From the NCBI GenBank assembly GCA_025936825.1, contig JAICSO010000001.1:930001-994000 (forward strand): 64,000 nt of DNA, given 5' to 3'. The position numbers and the translations under genes were made by a program. Numbering within the stretch: position 1 is the first letter of the stretch; each line of letters begins with the position of its first letter. Source of the DNA: Terriglobales bacterium. Its GTDB lineage: Bacteria > Acidobacteriota > Terriglobia > Terriglobales > Acidobacteriaceae. Under the pieces are notes generated by a model. It was not told the DNA's origin. It ran no database searches and saw only the letters and a program-made list of their open reading frames with translations. This document shows, one piece after another, positions 9,815-18,756 of this stretch.

Positions 9815-10177
9815 TCAGAACTGCAGCAGTACCACACCCATCGCTACCAGCGTGGCGGCGGCCCAGCGGCGAGAACGGACGTCTTCGCCGAGGATGTACT
9901 TGGCAAGGAGCGTCTCCAATAAGTAGCTCGCCGCGGTCGCCGGGACTGCGAAGCTGACATTTGCGATGGAGAGCAGTGATAACAACGCGAAGAACGACAC
10001 CGCCATCGCGGCAATCCCAGCGATAACGTAGGGATTAACCGCGGCCCGGCGAACCATCCAGAAAAGGCTTCGCGGACGGAGGTCCTCGACTTCACCCTGC
10101 CGCTTCATGCCGGCGGTGTTGAGAACATCGCCAAGGGTGTTGCAGATCGCAATGATTCCCACCAGGATCCATCTCAT
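9815..10177 (-). CDS. Small EamA/SMR-type membrane protein (pair partner B)
   Basis: 120 residues with four predicted membrane helices (about 2-20, 46-66, 70-92, 100-119), the size of a small multidrug resistance or half-EamA unit. Conserved features are a C-terminal V-P-A-T-A-A-S-Y-L-L-E-T-L-L-A-K segment and G-V-V-L-L at the end. Its ATG overlaps the stop of the upstream paralogue by four bases (ATGA), implying translational coupling and a heterodimer, as in the ArnE/ArnF or EbrA/EbrB pairs. Substrate cannot be read. Confidence 0.8.
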   Translation of the reverse strand: MRWILVGIIAICNTLGDVLNTAGMKRQGEVEDLRPRSLFWMVRRAAVNPYVIAGIAAMAVSFFALLSLLSIANVSFAVPATAASYLLETLLAKYILGEDVRSRRWAAATLVAMGVVLLQF

Positions 10178-10587
10178 CGCAGGTGCTCCGGTGGGCCTTT
10201 GGTGGTGCGGCTTGGGGTCTCTTCGGCGAGAATTACGCCACCGGTGATTAACAAAATGCCCATCCATCGTTCCCACGAAATGTGGTCGTGGAGGAGGAAT
10301 TTCCCGAACAGCGCAACCAGAACATACGCGCTGGCGGTTACGGGCAAGACGAAGCTGAGGTCCGCGCGGCTGAGAAGGGCCAAGTCGGAGAGCATCCAGA
10401 CGGCAAGGATGCAGATGCCGATAATAGTCCAGGGATTGGCAAAGGCCTTCACGTAGTCCAATGGCGAGGCTGAGACGATCCGCCCAACCTGATGCATGCC
10501 ATGGCTCAGCGACACGTTTCCAATTACGTTGCTGATGACAACGATGAGTACCAAAAGCTGAGTTTTGCGATTGCCGTTGGCGTTCAT
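10174..10587 (-). CDS. Small EamA/SMR-type membrane protein (pair partner A)
   Basis: 137 residues with four membrane helices and the motif LSFVLPVTASAYVLVALFGKFLL near the third and fourth helices, parallel to FAVPATAASYLLETLLAKYIL in its partner. The two proteins are therefore paralogues made as a coupled pair. DMT-superfamily half units of this kind export small cations, lipid-linked sugars or metabolites. The tail is hydrophilic and basic (about 118-137). Expressed first, with partner B translated from the overlapping ATGA. Confidence 0.8.
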   Translation of the reverse strand: MNANGNRKTQLLVLIVVISNVIGNVSLSHGMHQVGRIVSASPLDYVKAFANPWTIIGICILAVWMLSDLALLSRADLSFVLPVTASAYVLVALFGKFLLHDHISWERWMGILLITGGVILAEETPSRTTKGPPEHLR

Positions 10588-10628
10588 CCGCTCGCGGGGA
10601 CAGCAGTGCCGCTTAGAGACATTAACAG

Positions 10629-10816
10629 GATTGAAGCAGCGGATTGAACCATTGAATCATCGGAGGATTGAATCATTGAACAGCAGTGAGCGATGAGCAA
10701 CGAGCCGTGAGCTAATATTTCAATCCGCCCAAGATCGCTCATTGCTCACTGCTCACGGCCCAAAGCGTCTGCAGTGATTCAATCCCTCAATGATTCGATG
10801 ACTCAATGACTCAATT
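10629..10816. repeat. GATTCAAT-family palindromic repeat, long form
   Basis: Outer arms are runs of ATTGAATCATTGAA-type words on the left and TGATTCAATCCCTCAATGA-type words on the right. An inner pair is formed by GAGCGATGAGCAACGAGC and GCTCATTGCTCACTGCTC. The same family occurs at 30541-30630 (short form, invaded by a transposon) and 55203-55394 (long form). It fills the gap between the membrane-protein pair and the metallothionein gene. Confidence 0.8.
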
Positions 10817-10819
10817 CTT

Positions 10820-10987
10820 CTACGCTGCCATCGCGCTGGAGCACTGCGGATGCGGACAGGCGCAGCGGTCATTGCGTCCGCTGCCTTCGGCGGCATCGGA
10901 GCAGGCTTGGCTGCAATACTTTTCTCCGGCGGATACGGGACAGGTGCAATTCGGGTGGGCGCAACGTTCCTGGGTAGCTTCTGGCAT
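10820..10987 (-). CDS. Bacterial metallothionein (SmtA-like), 55 residues
   Basis: A cysteine-rich small protein: C9 and the block HPNCTCPV, then KYCSQACSDAAEG, then RCACPHPQC. The spacing and the His residues next to Cys pairs match prokaryotic metallothioneins, which chelate Zn, Cd or Cu in the cytoplasm. The start at 10987 is supported by AAGGAG six bases before ATG. Genes this short are often missed. A long frame on the opposite strand covers the same DNA but has no family features. No metal-responsive operator was recognised upstream. Nine cysteines are present. Confidence 0.85.
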   Translation of the reverse strand: MPEATQERCAHPNCTCPVSAGEKYCSQACSDAAEGSGRNDRCACPHPQCSSAMAA

Positions 10988-11167
10988 GACGGGCTCCTTC
11001 AGACTGGAATCGGTATCAAAATGGAACACCTTTCGATGCCGTCCCGGAGAATGGCGGTGCCCGGCTATTCCGTAAGTAACCACCCCTGGGTACGTTCGGC
11101 GTTGACCCTGAAAAGTGAGGGGAGTACGATCATAAAATCCGCAATGGGAATTGGCGGTAAGTTATAG

Positions 11168-13180
11168 ATGGAAATGAAGATCAACAGGTTTGCGCTGATC
11201 GCAATCTCGGTGGCATTACTGGCCGGTTGCGCCTGTTCTGGGAAGAAGCCCAGTGCGGCTGCTCCTGCCGTTCAGAAGACCCCGCCACCGCCGATCCAAG
11301 CCACCAGACAAGCCCAAAAGTCGCCCCAATCGAATGTTGCGGCCTCCAAGGATCCTGCGCCTGCGGCAAAGGCTCAAGAGCCTGCTCCAGTTCATGCGGA
11401 GGCCAAACCTGCGCCACCCGCCGATCCCGTTGCCGATCTGATTGCCAAGGTCGAGAAGGAATACCAGTCCGGCCAGCAGGAATACACCAACGGGCACAAC
11501 GACATAGCCAAGCAGCACTTTTCTCAGGCGTTCAACCTGCTGCAGGGGAGTCCGGTCAATGTCCGTTCCGATCAGCGGTTTCAGCGTGAGATGGACCGCG
11601 TGCTGGAGGGCATGAACAATATCGAATTGTCAGCCCTACAGACAGAACCGCCACCGGCGGAAGCTCAGCAGAAGTCTGAGCCCGCCCCGATTGACGAAGC
11701 CAACGAGGTCTCGAACTATCCGGTCGACCCCAACGTGAAGGCCAAGGCCGCCGCTGAGATCAAGGCCACGCACTCCGATTTGCCGCTGATGCTCACCGAC
11801 CAGGTCGCCAGTTACATCAACTACTTCTCAAACCGGGGCCGCGGGACCCTGGAGCATGCTCTCGAACGCAGCGGACGCTATCGCGACATGATCGAGCGCA
11901 CGCTGAAGGAAGAAGGTGTTCCGCAGGATTTGATCTATCTTGCGCAGGCCGAGTCAGGATTTCATCCTTATGCGGTCTCGCGTGCCGGAGCTCGAGGCAT
12001 TTGGCAGTTCATGGGAAGCCGTGCCCGCGCCTACGATTTGCACCGCGACTCCTGGGTCGACGAGCGCCAGGACCCGGAGAAGTCCACTCGCGCCGCGGCT
12101 CGCCACCTGAAGGATCTCTATAACCAGTTCGGTGACTGGTACCTGGCCATGGCGGCCTACAACTCCGGTCCGGGAACGGTTCAGAGCGCGGTGAAGCGCA
12201 CCGGCTATGCGGACTATTGGGAGCTGTGGAAGCGGAACGTGCTTCCCAAAGAAACTCGTAATTATGTGCCGATCATTTTAGCCGTTACGATCATGGCCAA
12301 GAACCCGGGGCAGTATGATCTCGAGTCCATCGTTCCGGACCACGCAATCACCTACGACACTGTCAAGATTAACTATCCGGTTGATTTGCGCCTGGTCGCC
12401 GAAGCTGTGGACACAACGGTTGACGACCTGCAGGATCTGAACCCCAGCCTTCTTCGGATGGTCACGCCGAAGGGGCACTACGACCTGCATTTGCCCGCTG
12501 GAACCTCGCAGAAATATCAGAGTGCGATTGCCGCCATTCCTCCTGATATGCGGGTCTGGTGGCGTTTGCACAAGGTGGAAAGCGGCGACACACTGATGTC
12601 TGTCGCACGCCACTACCACACGACAGCGCGAGCGATCGCTCAGAGCAACCAGCTTGATCTCAGCGCGGATCTTGAGCCAGGAGGCAAACTGATAGTTCCA
12701 GTTGCCCCCGGACGTCATGCAACCGGCGACGCGCAAACCTACGCCAAACGATTGACGGTATATCACGTGCGCAAGGGTGACACGGTGCAGCGCGTTGCCG
12801 ATAACCTGGGCATTCCGCCTACAGTAATCCGTCGGTGGAACCGGTTGAAAGGGGACAGCCTAGCTGGGCGCAGGGTGCTGTATGTCCATCTGCCAATCAG
12901 CCCAGGTGCTGCTGCTGCGGCTCGATCCGTTTCGACTAAATCGAAACGGAGCAGTCATTTAGCTAAGACCAGCGCTGGAACTACGGGGACCGCCGAGCCA
13001 GCGGCGGGGAAACCGGCAACTAAGACGGCTTCCACCCGCCGCCACACAGTCCGGCGCGGCGAAACGCTGTATTCCATCGCGAACAGTTACAACACCACGG
13101 TTAAAGCAATCAAACAAACCAATGCCGATGTGGCTACGCTGCGTCCCGGCATGGTGCTAATCATCCCGCCACAACAGTAA
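11168..13180 (+). CDS. mltD: MltD-like lytic murein transglycosylase lipoprotein with three LysM domains
   Basis: 670 residues. A lipoprotein signal (ALLAGC, Cys about 21) is followed by a Pro/Ala/Lys-rich linker (to about 90). Then comes an SLT catalytic domain (about 240-350), with the catalytic Glu in YLAQAESGFHP and the downstream ARGIWQFM and YNSGPGTV blocks. Three C-terminal LysM repeats begin near residues 465, 528 and 622 (SGDTL, KGDTV, RGETL). The enzyme cleaves peptidoglycan non-hydrolytically at the outer-membrane inner face. Typical E. coli MltD has two LysM repeats; this one has three. Rightward and apparently single-gene. Confidence 0.93.
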   Translation: MEMKINRFALIAISVALLAGCACSGKKPSAAAPAVQKTPPPPIQATRQAQKSPQSNVAASKDPAPAAKAQEPAPVHAEAKPAPPADPVADLIAKVEKEYQSGQQEYTNGHNDIAKQHFSQAFNLLQGSPVNVRSDQRFQREMDRVLEGMNNIELSALQTEPPPAEAQQKSEPAPIDEANEVSNYPVDPNVKAKAAAEIKATHSDLPLMLTDQVASYINYFSNRGRGTLEHALERSGRYRDMIERTLKEEGVPQDLIYLAQAESGFHPYAVSRAGARGIWQFMGSRARAYDLHRDSWVDERQDPEKSTRAAARHLKDLYNQFGDWYLAMAAYNSGPGTVQSAVKRTGYADYWELWKRNVLPKETRNYVPIILAVTIMAKNPGQYDLESIVPDHAITYDTVKINYPVDLRLVAEAVDTTVDDLQDLNPSLLRMVTPKGHYDLHLPAGTSQKYQSAIAAIPPDMRVWWRLHKVESGDTLMSVARHYHTTARAIAQSNQLDLSADLEPGGKLIVPVAPGRHATGDAQTYAKRLTVYHVRKGDTVQRVADNLGIPPTVIRRWNRLKGDSLAGRRVLYVHLPISPGAAAAARSVSTKSKRSSHLAKTSAGTTGTAEPAAGKPATKTASTRRHTVRRGETLYSIANSYNTTVKAIKQTNADVATLRPGMVLIIPPQQ

Positions 13181-13358
13181 GAACTCCCGTCTTTTCTTCG
13201 CCGCGCGAATGTGGTTGCGAGTGCGACCTTGACCCGTTATAATCCGGCGCCGTCGCAGTTTTGTCTTTTTTTAATTTCTCTCGCGACCTGGGCCGCCCGT
13301 GATGGCTTCCCGCGTCGCACAATCGGCGCCGAGGCGCCCAAGATTCGAGGAGGACAGA

Positions 13359-13760
13359 ATGATGTTCGAGGAAACCCTCTACCTGCGTGACGATGAAGCC
13401 GACGAGTTCGGTGACTCTGGCGCTTACGGCGACACGCTCGAAGAAGATTACGACGAAGAAGAAGAGGAAGAAGAAAGCGAGCTTCCTTCCGCTATGGAGG
13501 ATGAGCCTGAGCCTGCAGCGGAACCAGAACCCGCCGCGCCCGCGCCAACTGCCGGCGGAGGCGGAGGAGGTTCGTCGCGACCGGCGCGTAAAGCTCCGGC
13601 GAAGAAGAAAGCGGCCAAGAAGACCGCAAAGAAAAAGGCGCCCAAGAAGGCGGCGAAGAAGGCTAAGAAGCCCGCCAAGAAAGCTGCCAAGAAGCCTGCA
13701 AAGAAGGCGGCGAAAAAGGCCAAGAAGCCTGCCAAGAAGTCCGCGAGGAAGAAGAAGTAG
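13359..13760 (+). CDS. Histone-H1-like protein: acidic N-terminus and Lys/Ala-rich tail
   Basis: About 133 residues. The first half is strongly acidic (a run of D/E near 30-40) and Pro/Ala-rich. A Gly linker follows, and the last 60 residues consist of KKAAKK/KKPAKK-type repeats like eukaryotic H1 tails and bacterial H1-like proteins. Such tails bind DNA or polyphosphate. The start is placed at the first of two tandem ATGs because GAGGAGGA precedes it; an upstream in-frame ATG at 13299 lacks an RBS. A strong terminator follows directly. DNA binding is inferred from composition only. Confidence 0.82.
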   Translation: MMFEETLYLRDDEADEFGDSGAYGDTLEEDYDEEEEEEESELPSAMEDEPEPAAEPEPAAPAPTAGGGGGGSSRPARKAPAKKKAAKKTAKKKAPKKAAKKAKKPAKKAAKKPAKKAAKKAKKPAKKSARKKK

Positions 13761-13780
13761 GAAGCGTTCTCGAGGGATAC

Positions 13781-13812
13781 AAAGCCGCAGCCATGATGCT
13801 GCGGCTTTTTGC
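13781..13812 (+). terminator. Rho-independent terminator of the H1-like gene
   Basis: Perfect 10-bp stem AAAGCCGCAG / CTGCGGCTTT with an 8-base loop, followed by T residues. It sits exactly between the H1-like gene and the convergent radical SAM gene, whose stop codon is at 13813-13815. Confidence 0.9.
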
Positions 13813-15259
13813 TTATACCGCGACCTTCAGGATTTCGTCAGCTTTTTCCGTAACAGGCAATTTTGATTTTGCCGACGCGCTCGTCACCTTCGACAGCACG
13901 CCTTCCAGCAGCGGCGTCACATGTGTCAGTTGACGCATACGGATCATGAGATCCCATACCGGCTCGAATTTCTTCCACCCGGACGCGTAGAAGAAATGCT
14001 TCGCCTGGTGCTTCAGTGTTCCGTGATGGAGTGAAGCCCGCGCGATTGATGACCAGCGGTAGAACTCCTGGTTAGCCCAGTCGTATCCCTCTTTCAGAAC
14101 TTCCGGCTTGAGTTGTGCGGGCCGATATACCACGTGGCGAGTATCGAAGAGATTCCAGTCGCGAGTGAGCATGCGTCCTTCGCGCTGCATGCGCGCATAG
14201 AGGGCAGTGCCCGGATACGGTGTCTGGATGTGGAATGTAGCCGTCGTGATACCGTGCTCGACCGCCCAATCGACGGTGCGTCGGAAGACGTCTTCGCGGT
14301 CGTCGTCCATGCCGAAGACGAAGCTGCCATTGATCATGATGCCGAGCGAATGCAGACGATCGGCCACCGCCTTGTAGTCGCGGCCCAGGTTCTGGCGCTT
14401 GTTGCTGCGCCGCAAATTCTCCGGCGCGAGCGTCTCGAATCCCACGAAGATGCTGCGCAGTCCTGCTTCGGCAGCCCGTTCGATCAGATCGCCCCGCAAG
14501 ATGGAATCCACGGTGGCGGCGCCTTGAAACAGGCGCCCCATGCCTTTCATGCCTTCAAATAGAGCTTCGGCGAAGCGGCGATCGCCCAGCAGATGTCGTC
14601 GAGAAAATAGAGGTGACGTCCGGGAAGGCGATTGATCTCGGCGAGCGCGTCGTCCACGCGCTGCGTGTAGAAGCCGCGGCCGCCTTGGAAGAAGGCGTCC
14701 TTGTAGCAGAAGTCGCAATGCTGCGGACAGCCGCGAGTGACGACGATGGAATTTGGCACCAGGTAAAGCCGGCGCTGAATAAGATCGCGCCTGATCGGCG
14801 GAATGCGCTCCAGCGTACGGCCTGAGGTTGAAATGTATGTGCGTTGCGGAGCGCCGGCGCGGAAGTCTCGAAGGAATTGCGGGAATGTTTGCTCGCCAGG
14901 GCCGAGAAAGATGGTGTCCGCATGAGCGATTGCTTCTTCCGGAAGTGACGTGACGTGCAGGCCCCCGAGGCAAACGAATGCCCCACGCTTTCGATAATGG
15001 TCGGCGAGTTTATAGGCGCGGTATGCATTGGTGATGTAGACCTGAATGATGACGAGGTCTGGCGTGTCGTCGAAAGTGAGTGGTTGTACGTGCTCGTCCT
15101 CGATGACGGCGCAGTCGTCTTGAGACAAATACGCAGCAAGGGTTGCAAGTCCAAGCGGCGGAAACAACGAGTACTTAATCGGACGCCAGTAGGGATCGGT
15201 GGCCTCCGTCAGTGCGGGAAGGATGAACTTCGCTTTCAGCGGACGATTGCCGGGCGCGA

Positions 15260-15263
<4 letters not shown>
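13813..15263 (-). pseudogene. B12-binding-domain radical SAM protein, interrupted by a 1-base frameshift
   Basis: Two adjoining frames together make one protein of about 483 residues. The N-terminal part (15263 down to about 14596) has a Rossmann-like B12-binding domain (PPLGLATLAAYL, CLGGLHVTSLPEE, GPGEQTFPQ) and the radical SAM CxxxCxxC in RGCPQHCDFCYK. The C-terminal part, in a different frame, continues SAM-barrel features (ILRGDLIERAAEAG, FVGFETLAPENL, GSFVFGMDDD, PYPGTALYARM) and a DUF4070-like end (DTRHVVYRP). The match breaks after FLDD, where HLLGD is read only if one C is restored near 14595. Its start overlaps the uppS stop (ATGA), so the pair is coupled. Function is unknown; the uppS link and family make lipid or hopanoid modification a guess. 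Confidence 0.85.
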
Positions 15264-16015
<752 letters not shown>

Positions 16016-16039
16016 GGTTCGCTTATCGCTCCTAAAAGT

Positions 16040-16110
16040 CATACGTCGTATGTCGTACGTCGTAGGACAGAACACGCTTTTTGGGCCGTACCTCGTATGT
16101 CGTAGGACAA
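16040..16110. repeat. Short TACGTCGTA/TATGTCGTA direct repeats
   Basis: Several near-identical words (CATACGTCGTATGTCGTACG, and CTCGTATGTCGTAGGACA twice in related forms) lie between uppS and creD. They look like a small dispersed or tandem repeat; no gene or terminator was recognised in it. Confidence 0.5.
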
Positions 16111-16150
16111 AACACCCCATTTCGACATCCGAGTCCGTTCCCGGTGTTAC

Positions 16151-17527
16151 CTAACCTGGCGTTCTTTCTCCCGCCGGCGGCAGGGAACCGTACCAATCGA
16201 TTCTGCGAGTGAAGTACATGGCAGCAGCGACGGCCAGGAAACTGGCGATTGCGCCAACCAGCAGCGCATTGTCCTCGAGGCGAAGCAGGAGGTAGATGAG
16301 TCCATAAAGACAACCAAACGTCGCCAAGGCGCGCACCCCTTGCGCTCGGCTCTCGAAGATCCACGCCGCGTTCAAAGCGAGCAGGGTCACAGTTGCTGCA
16401 CTCGCAAGTAGAAATCCGAGATCAAAGCCGATGCGCTCGGCGAATGACAACAACAGGAGATAGAAGATGACTTGGGCGATCCCGATCAAAACATATTGAG
16501 CGAGATGAACCCGCTTTCCAGTGGTCACTTCGAAGATGAAATACGAGATGAATACCCATCCGAGAAAAAGGGGCACATACTTCAGCGCGCGATTTACGGA
16601 TTGATAGGGATCGGCAACTTCAATGAAGGAGACACCGAGTGCAGTCGCGCCCAGCCCTGTAATTGTGCCCGCCTCTCCTTCGGCGCGAACCCCGCGCGCA
16701 ATGAACGGGACGGACCATTCGGCGGTAAAACCGCTTGGCGAGATGGTTCGATTGACCGGCAGGAATCCGCCGTCAAAACCCGGGCTAGGCCAATCGCCTT
16801 GACTGCTCACATGCGTGGTCTTGCCGTATGCCAGCACCGCGATGCGCTGGGCTCCCGAGAATCGCAGATTCGACGTGACATTGAAGTGCGTATTCGGTTT
16901 CACCGCTCCTTCCAACTTCGATCCAAATAGCGTCAGCTTCAGTTGCGCACCCTGGTCCGCGTTGAAGGACATGTTCTGTGCCGATTCGGCGGGGACAAGG
17001 GTAGAGGTCTTGCCGTCAATCGTGGTGGTAGCATCGGCCAGTGCGCCGCGCGCATCCGTAACTCCTACGAGAATTTCCGTGTGGCTCCAGTCCAGTTGAG
17101 CGTTTGCAGGAAGGGCGCTGGGCACGCCAGTGAGATCGAAGCTGGCGTCAAATCTCAGGTCTGCCTGGAAAACCGGCACCTTGAACAATGAGCGACGACG
17201 TTCCTCGGTGGTGGTCTTCAGCTTGGCCGAAGCTTCCGCGGGAAAGAGAATATATGTGCCATGCGCTTCATAATCGCTTCCCGGCTGCTGCGGAATTTTG
17301 TACGGCACGCTGAGTGTCGGGCCCAGAAAGGTTTGCTGTCCCCCAACGTGCGCACTGATTTCGCTGACAACCTGCGCCTCGCGCGTGGTCCGTTCGTCAA
17401 TCAGGCCTCCGACCAGGAACGCGGGAATCAGCATGATGAGTGCTAACGCGCACACGACGAAAAGTTTTACGCCTAGCGACCGAAGTTTCGACTGGAGGGT
17501 CGAATGCCAGTTTGAGATGTCGTTCAT
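16151..17527 (-). CDS. creD: CreD-family inner membrane protein
   Basis: 458 residues. An N-terminal membrane helix (about 19-40) is followed by a periplasmic domain with the CreD words GQQTFLGPTLSVPY and SDYEAHGTYILFPA. A C-terminal bundle of about five helices starts near residue 320 (ALKYVPLFLGWVFISYFIFE, then HLAQYVLIGIAQVIFYLLLLS). CreD links to envelope stress and, in some bacteria, beta-lactam or colicin tolerance; its molecular activity is not established. Start 17527 is preferred because GGAG lies six bases upstream. It lies downstream of a winged-helix regulator in the same orientation, with its own copy of the operator palindrome at 17551. Confidence 0.92.
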   Translation of the reverse strand: MNDISNWHSTLQSKLRSLGVKLFVVCALALIMLIPAFLVGGLIDERTTREAQVVSEISAHVGGQQTFLGPTLSVPYKIPQQPGSDYEAHGTYILFPAEASAKLKTTTEERRRSLFKVPVFQADLRFDASFDLTGVPSALPANAQLDWSHTEILVGVTDARGALADATTTIDGKTSTLVPAESAQNMSFNADQGAQLKLTLFGSKLEGAVKPNTHFNVTSNLRFSGAQRIAVLAYGKTTHVSSQGDWPSPGFDGGFLPVNRTISPSGFTAEWSVPFIARGVRAEGEAGTITGLGATALGVSFIEVADPYQSVNRALKYVPLFLGWVFISYFIFEVTTGKRVHLAQYVLIGIAQVIFYLLLLSFAERIGFDLGFLLASAATVTLLALNAAWIFESRAQGVRALATFGCLYGLIYLLLRLEDNALLVGAIASFLAVAAAMYFTRRIDWYGSLPPAGERTPG

Positions 17528-17550
17528 AAGCGTCTCCATAACGCAAAGTA

Positions 17551-17565
17551 CTTTATACTGCAAAG
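17551..17565. promoter_or_regulatory. Putative operator upstream of creD (CTTTATACTGCAAAG)
   Basis: Fifteen-base imperfect palindrome in the 54-base gap before creD. It matches, in inverse orientation, the copy at 18597-18611 at 14 of 15 positions, and shares the CTTT...AAAG ends with the copy at 18574-18588. Position and repetition point to binding by the winged-helix protein encoded just upstream. Confidence 0.6.
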
Positions 17566-17581
17566 CTAACAAGCAAAAAAT

Positions 17582-17965
17582 TTACGCCGGCGAAATCGCC
17601 AATCTACGCAATAGATGTGGGAGAGCTTCGTCCTTGCCAGCCTTCGCGGCGTCGCGGACCACTTGCTCCAGCGTAGTCAGATACTCCAGGTAACGCTTGC
17701 GCCCGTTGGACGTGATGCGGCACACCGTCAGTGGGCGATTCTTGTCGTGTCCCTTCACGATTTCGATGAGCTTGGCGTTCTCCAGCACTCGCAAGTGCCG
17801 GCTCAGATTGCCATCGGTCAGCGAGCAGAGCTGCTTGAGGTCGTTGAAGGTCAGTCCTTTGGGATTGGCGATTAGCGAGGTCAGCACGCTGAGGCGCGCG
17901 CGCTCGTGGATCACGCGGTCGAGGCCTTCGTAGGCGAAACGTCCTTCGCTGGATTTAGTCTTCAT
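17582..17965 (-). CDS. Winged-helix transcriptional regulator (HTH_34/MarR-ArsR-like)
   Basis: 127 residues. The winged helix includes ARLSVLTSLIA, GLTFNDLKQLCSLTDGNLSRHLRVLENAKLI (key recognition helix residues TDGNLSRHL) and a wing with RPLTVCRITSNGRKRY. No metal-binding Cys cluster is visible, so the inducer is not obvious. Start 17965 has GAGGAG five bases upstream and overlaps the membrane protein gene by 11 bases. Three CTTT-N7-AAAG palindromes flank this operon, suggesting autoregulation and control of creD. Confidence 0.88.
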   Translation of the reverse strand: MKTKSSEGRFAYEGLDRVIHERARLSVLTSLIANPKGLTFNDLKQLCSLTDGNLSRHLRVLENAKLIEIVKGHDKNRPLTVCRITSNGRKRYLEYLTTLEQVVRDAAKAGKDEALPHLLRRLAISPA

Positions 17966-18569
17966 TGCGCTCCTCATTTGCCGTGAAGTACAGAATGCCG
18001 GCGACCAGCAGCTGACCGAAGGCATAGGGAACGCCCATCGCCCACGGCGAGAGTGCGCGAGCGTCGCCGAAAGAAATGCAAATCAGGCCGGTGGCCATGT
18101 ACCAGATCCCGGCTGCTACCATCGGGCGCGGAAGGAATCGGCAAGAGGAGAACACCCCCAGGCTGAAGATCACTTGCCAGAGCCCTGGCAGGATCCATGC
18201 GACTTGCGTCACATAACGCGCGAGAACGAGGGTGATCAACGCTCCCGCCAGTGCCGCGGGCAGGAACTGTTCCACGGCCATGCGGATCATTTCGTCGGCG
18301 AGGCCGGAGTGCAGGCGGCGCGAGCGCGTCTGCATTTGGATGCCGATCAGTGCGGCCGATGCCATGGCTGTCCAGATCCAGATACTCAGGTAAGCCCCGA
18401 CGTGTTCCGCGGGACGCGGCACCCAGCGCGATTGCGCCACCGACGCCAGGACTGCAAAAGCGGCCGTGGTAGCCAGCGTGGCAGGGCCATATCCGCGAAA
18501 CTCCGTGCTGCGGGCCATCTGGCGTCGCATGCTGCTGATATCGCCGAGCGCTTTGTGCAGGTCGGTCAT
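17955..18569 (-). CDS. Six-TM-type membrane protein of creD operon
   Basis: 204 residues with about five or six hydrophobic helices (near 28-45, 60-75, 98-118, 125-142, 148-165, 178-197). No enzymatic motif is seen. It is the first gene of a unit that continues with the regulator (11-base overlap) and CreD. The arrangement suggests a regulated membrane module; the protein may sense or participate in the stress that the regulator answers. Function unknown. Confidence 0.85.
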   Translation of the reverse strand: MTDLHKALGDISSMRRQMARSTEFRGYGPATLATTAAFAVLASVAQSRWVPRPAEHVGAYLSIWIWTAMASAALIGIQMQTRSRRLHSGLADEMIRMAVEQFLPAALAGALITLVLARYVTQVAWILPGLWQVIFSLGVFSSCRFLPRPMVAAGIWYMATGLICISFGDARALSPWAMGVPYAFGQLLVAGILYFTANEERNED

Positions 18570-18573
18570 GACA

Positions 18574-18611
18574 CTTTACGTTACAAAGCGAGTCTACTTT
18601 GCAATATAAAG
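18574..18611. promoter_or_regulatory. Two tandem 15-bp operator palindromes upstream of the membrane protein-regulator-creD unit
   Basis: CTTTACGTTACAAAG (18574-18588) and CTTTGCAATATAAAG (18597-18611) have centres 23 bases apart and lie directly before the start codon at 18569. Both fit CTTT-RYR-N-YRY-AAAG closely. The third copy precedes creD at 17551. Arrangement is typical of an autoregulated repressor. Confidence 0.65.
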
Positions 18612-18693
18612 CGTGTCAAGAAGAATGTTGGTGGCCGGAAGCGCTCCTCTAGATGCACAAGAGAGTTCCAGTTTGGTAAACGGCTACAAACAT

Positions 18694-18709
18694 TGTGACG
18701 TCTGTCACA
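18694..18709. promoter_or_regulatory. CRP-type palindrome TGTGACGTCTGTCACA upstream of comM
   Basis: Perfect TGTGA-N6-TCACA, extended by one further base pair on each side (T and A), 48 bases before the comM start. In gammaproteobacteria comM belongs to a CRP/Sxy competence regulon; here the match is seen directly and any shared regulation is inference. Confidence 0.6.
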
Positions 18710-18756
18710 AAGAATTCCCGAACACAGGCGTAGTGTGATCGTGGAAATCTCTGTCC

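Noticed and set aside
10850-11167. Plus-strand frame over the metallothionein
   Set aside because: No RBS or family features; the minus-strand gene has nine conserved Cys and a clear RBS.
13448-13735. Minus-strand hydrophobic frame opposite the H1-like gene
   Set aside because: A reverse reading of the Lys/Ala repeats produces Phe/Leu/Ala runs that mimic a membrane protein.
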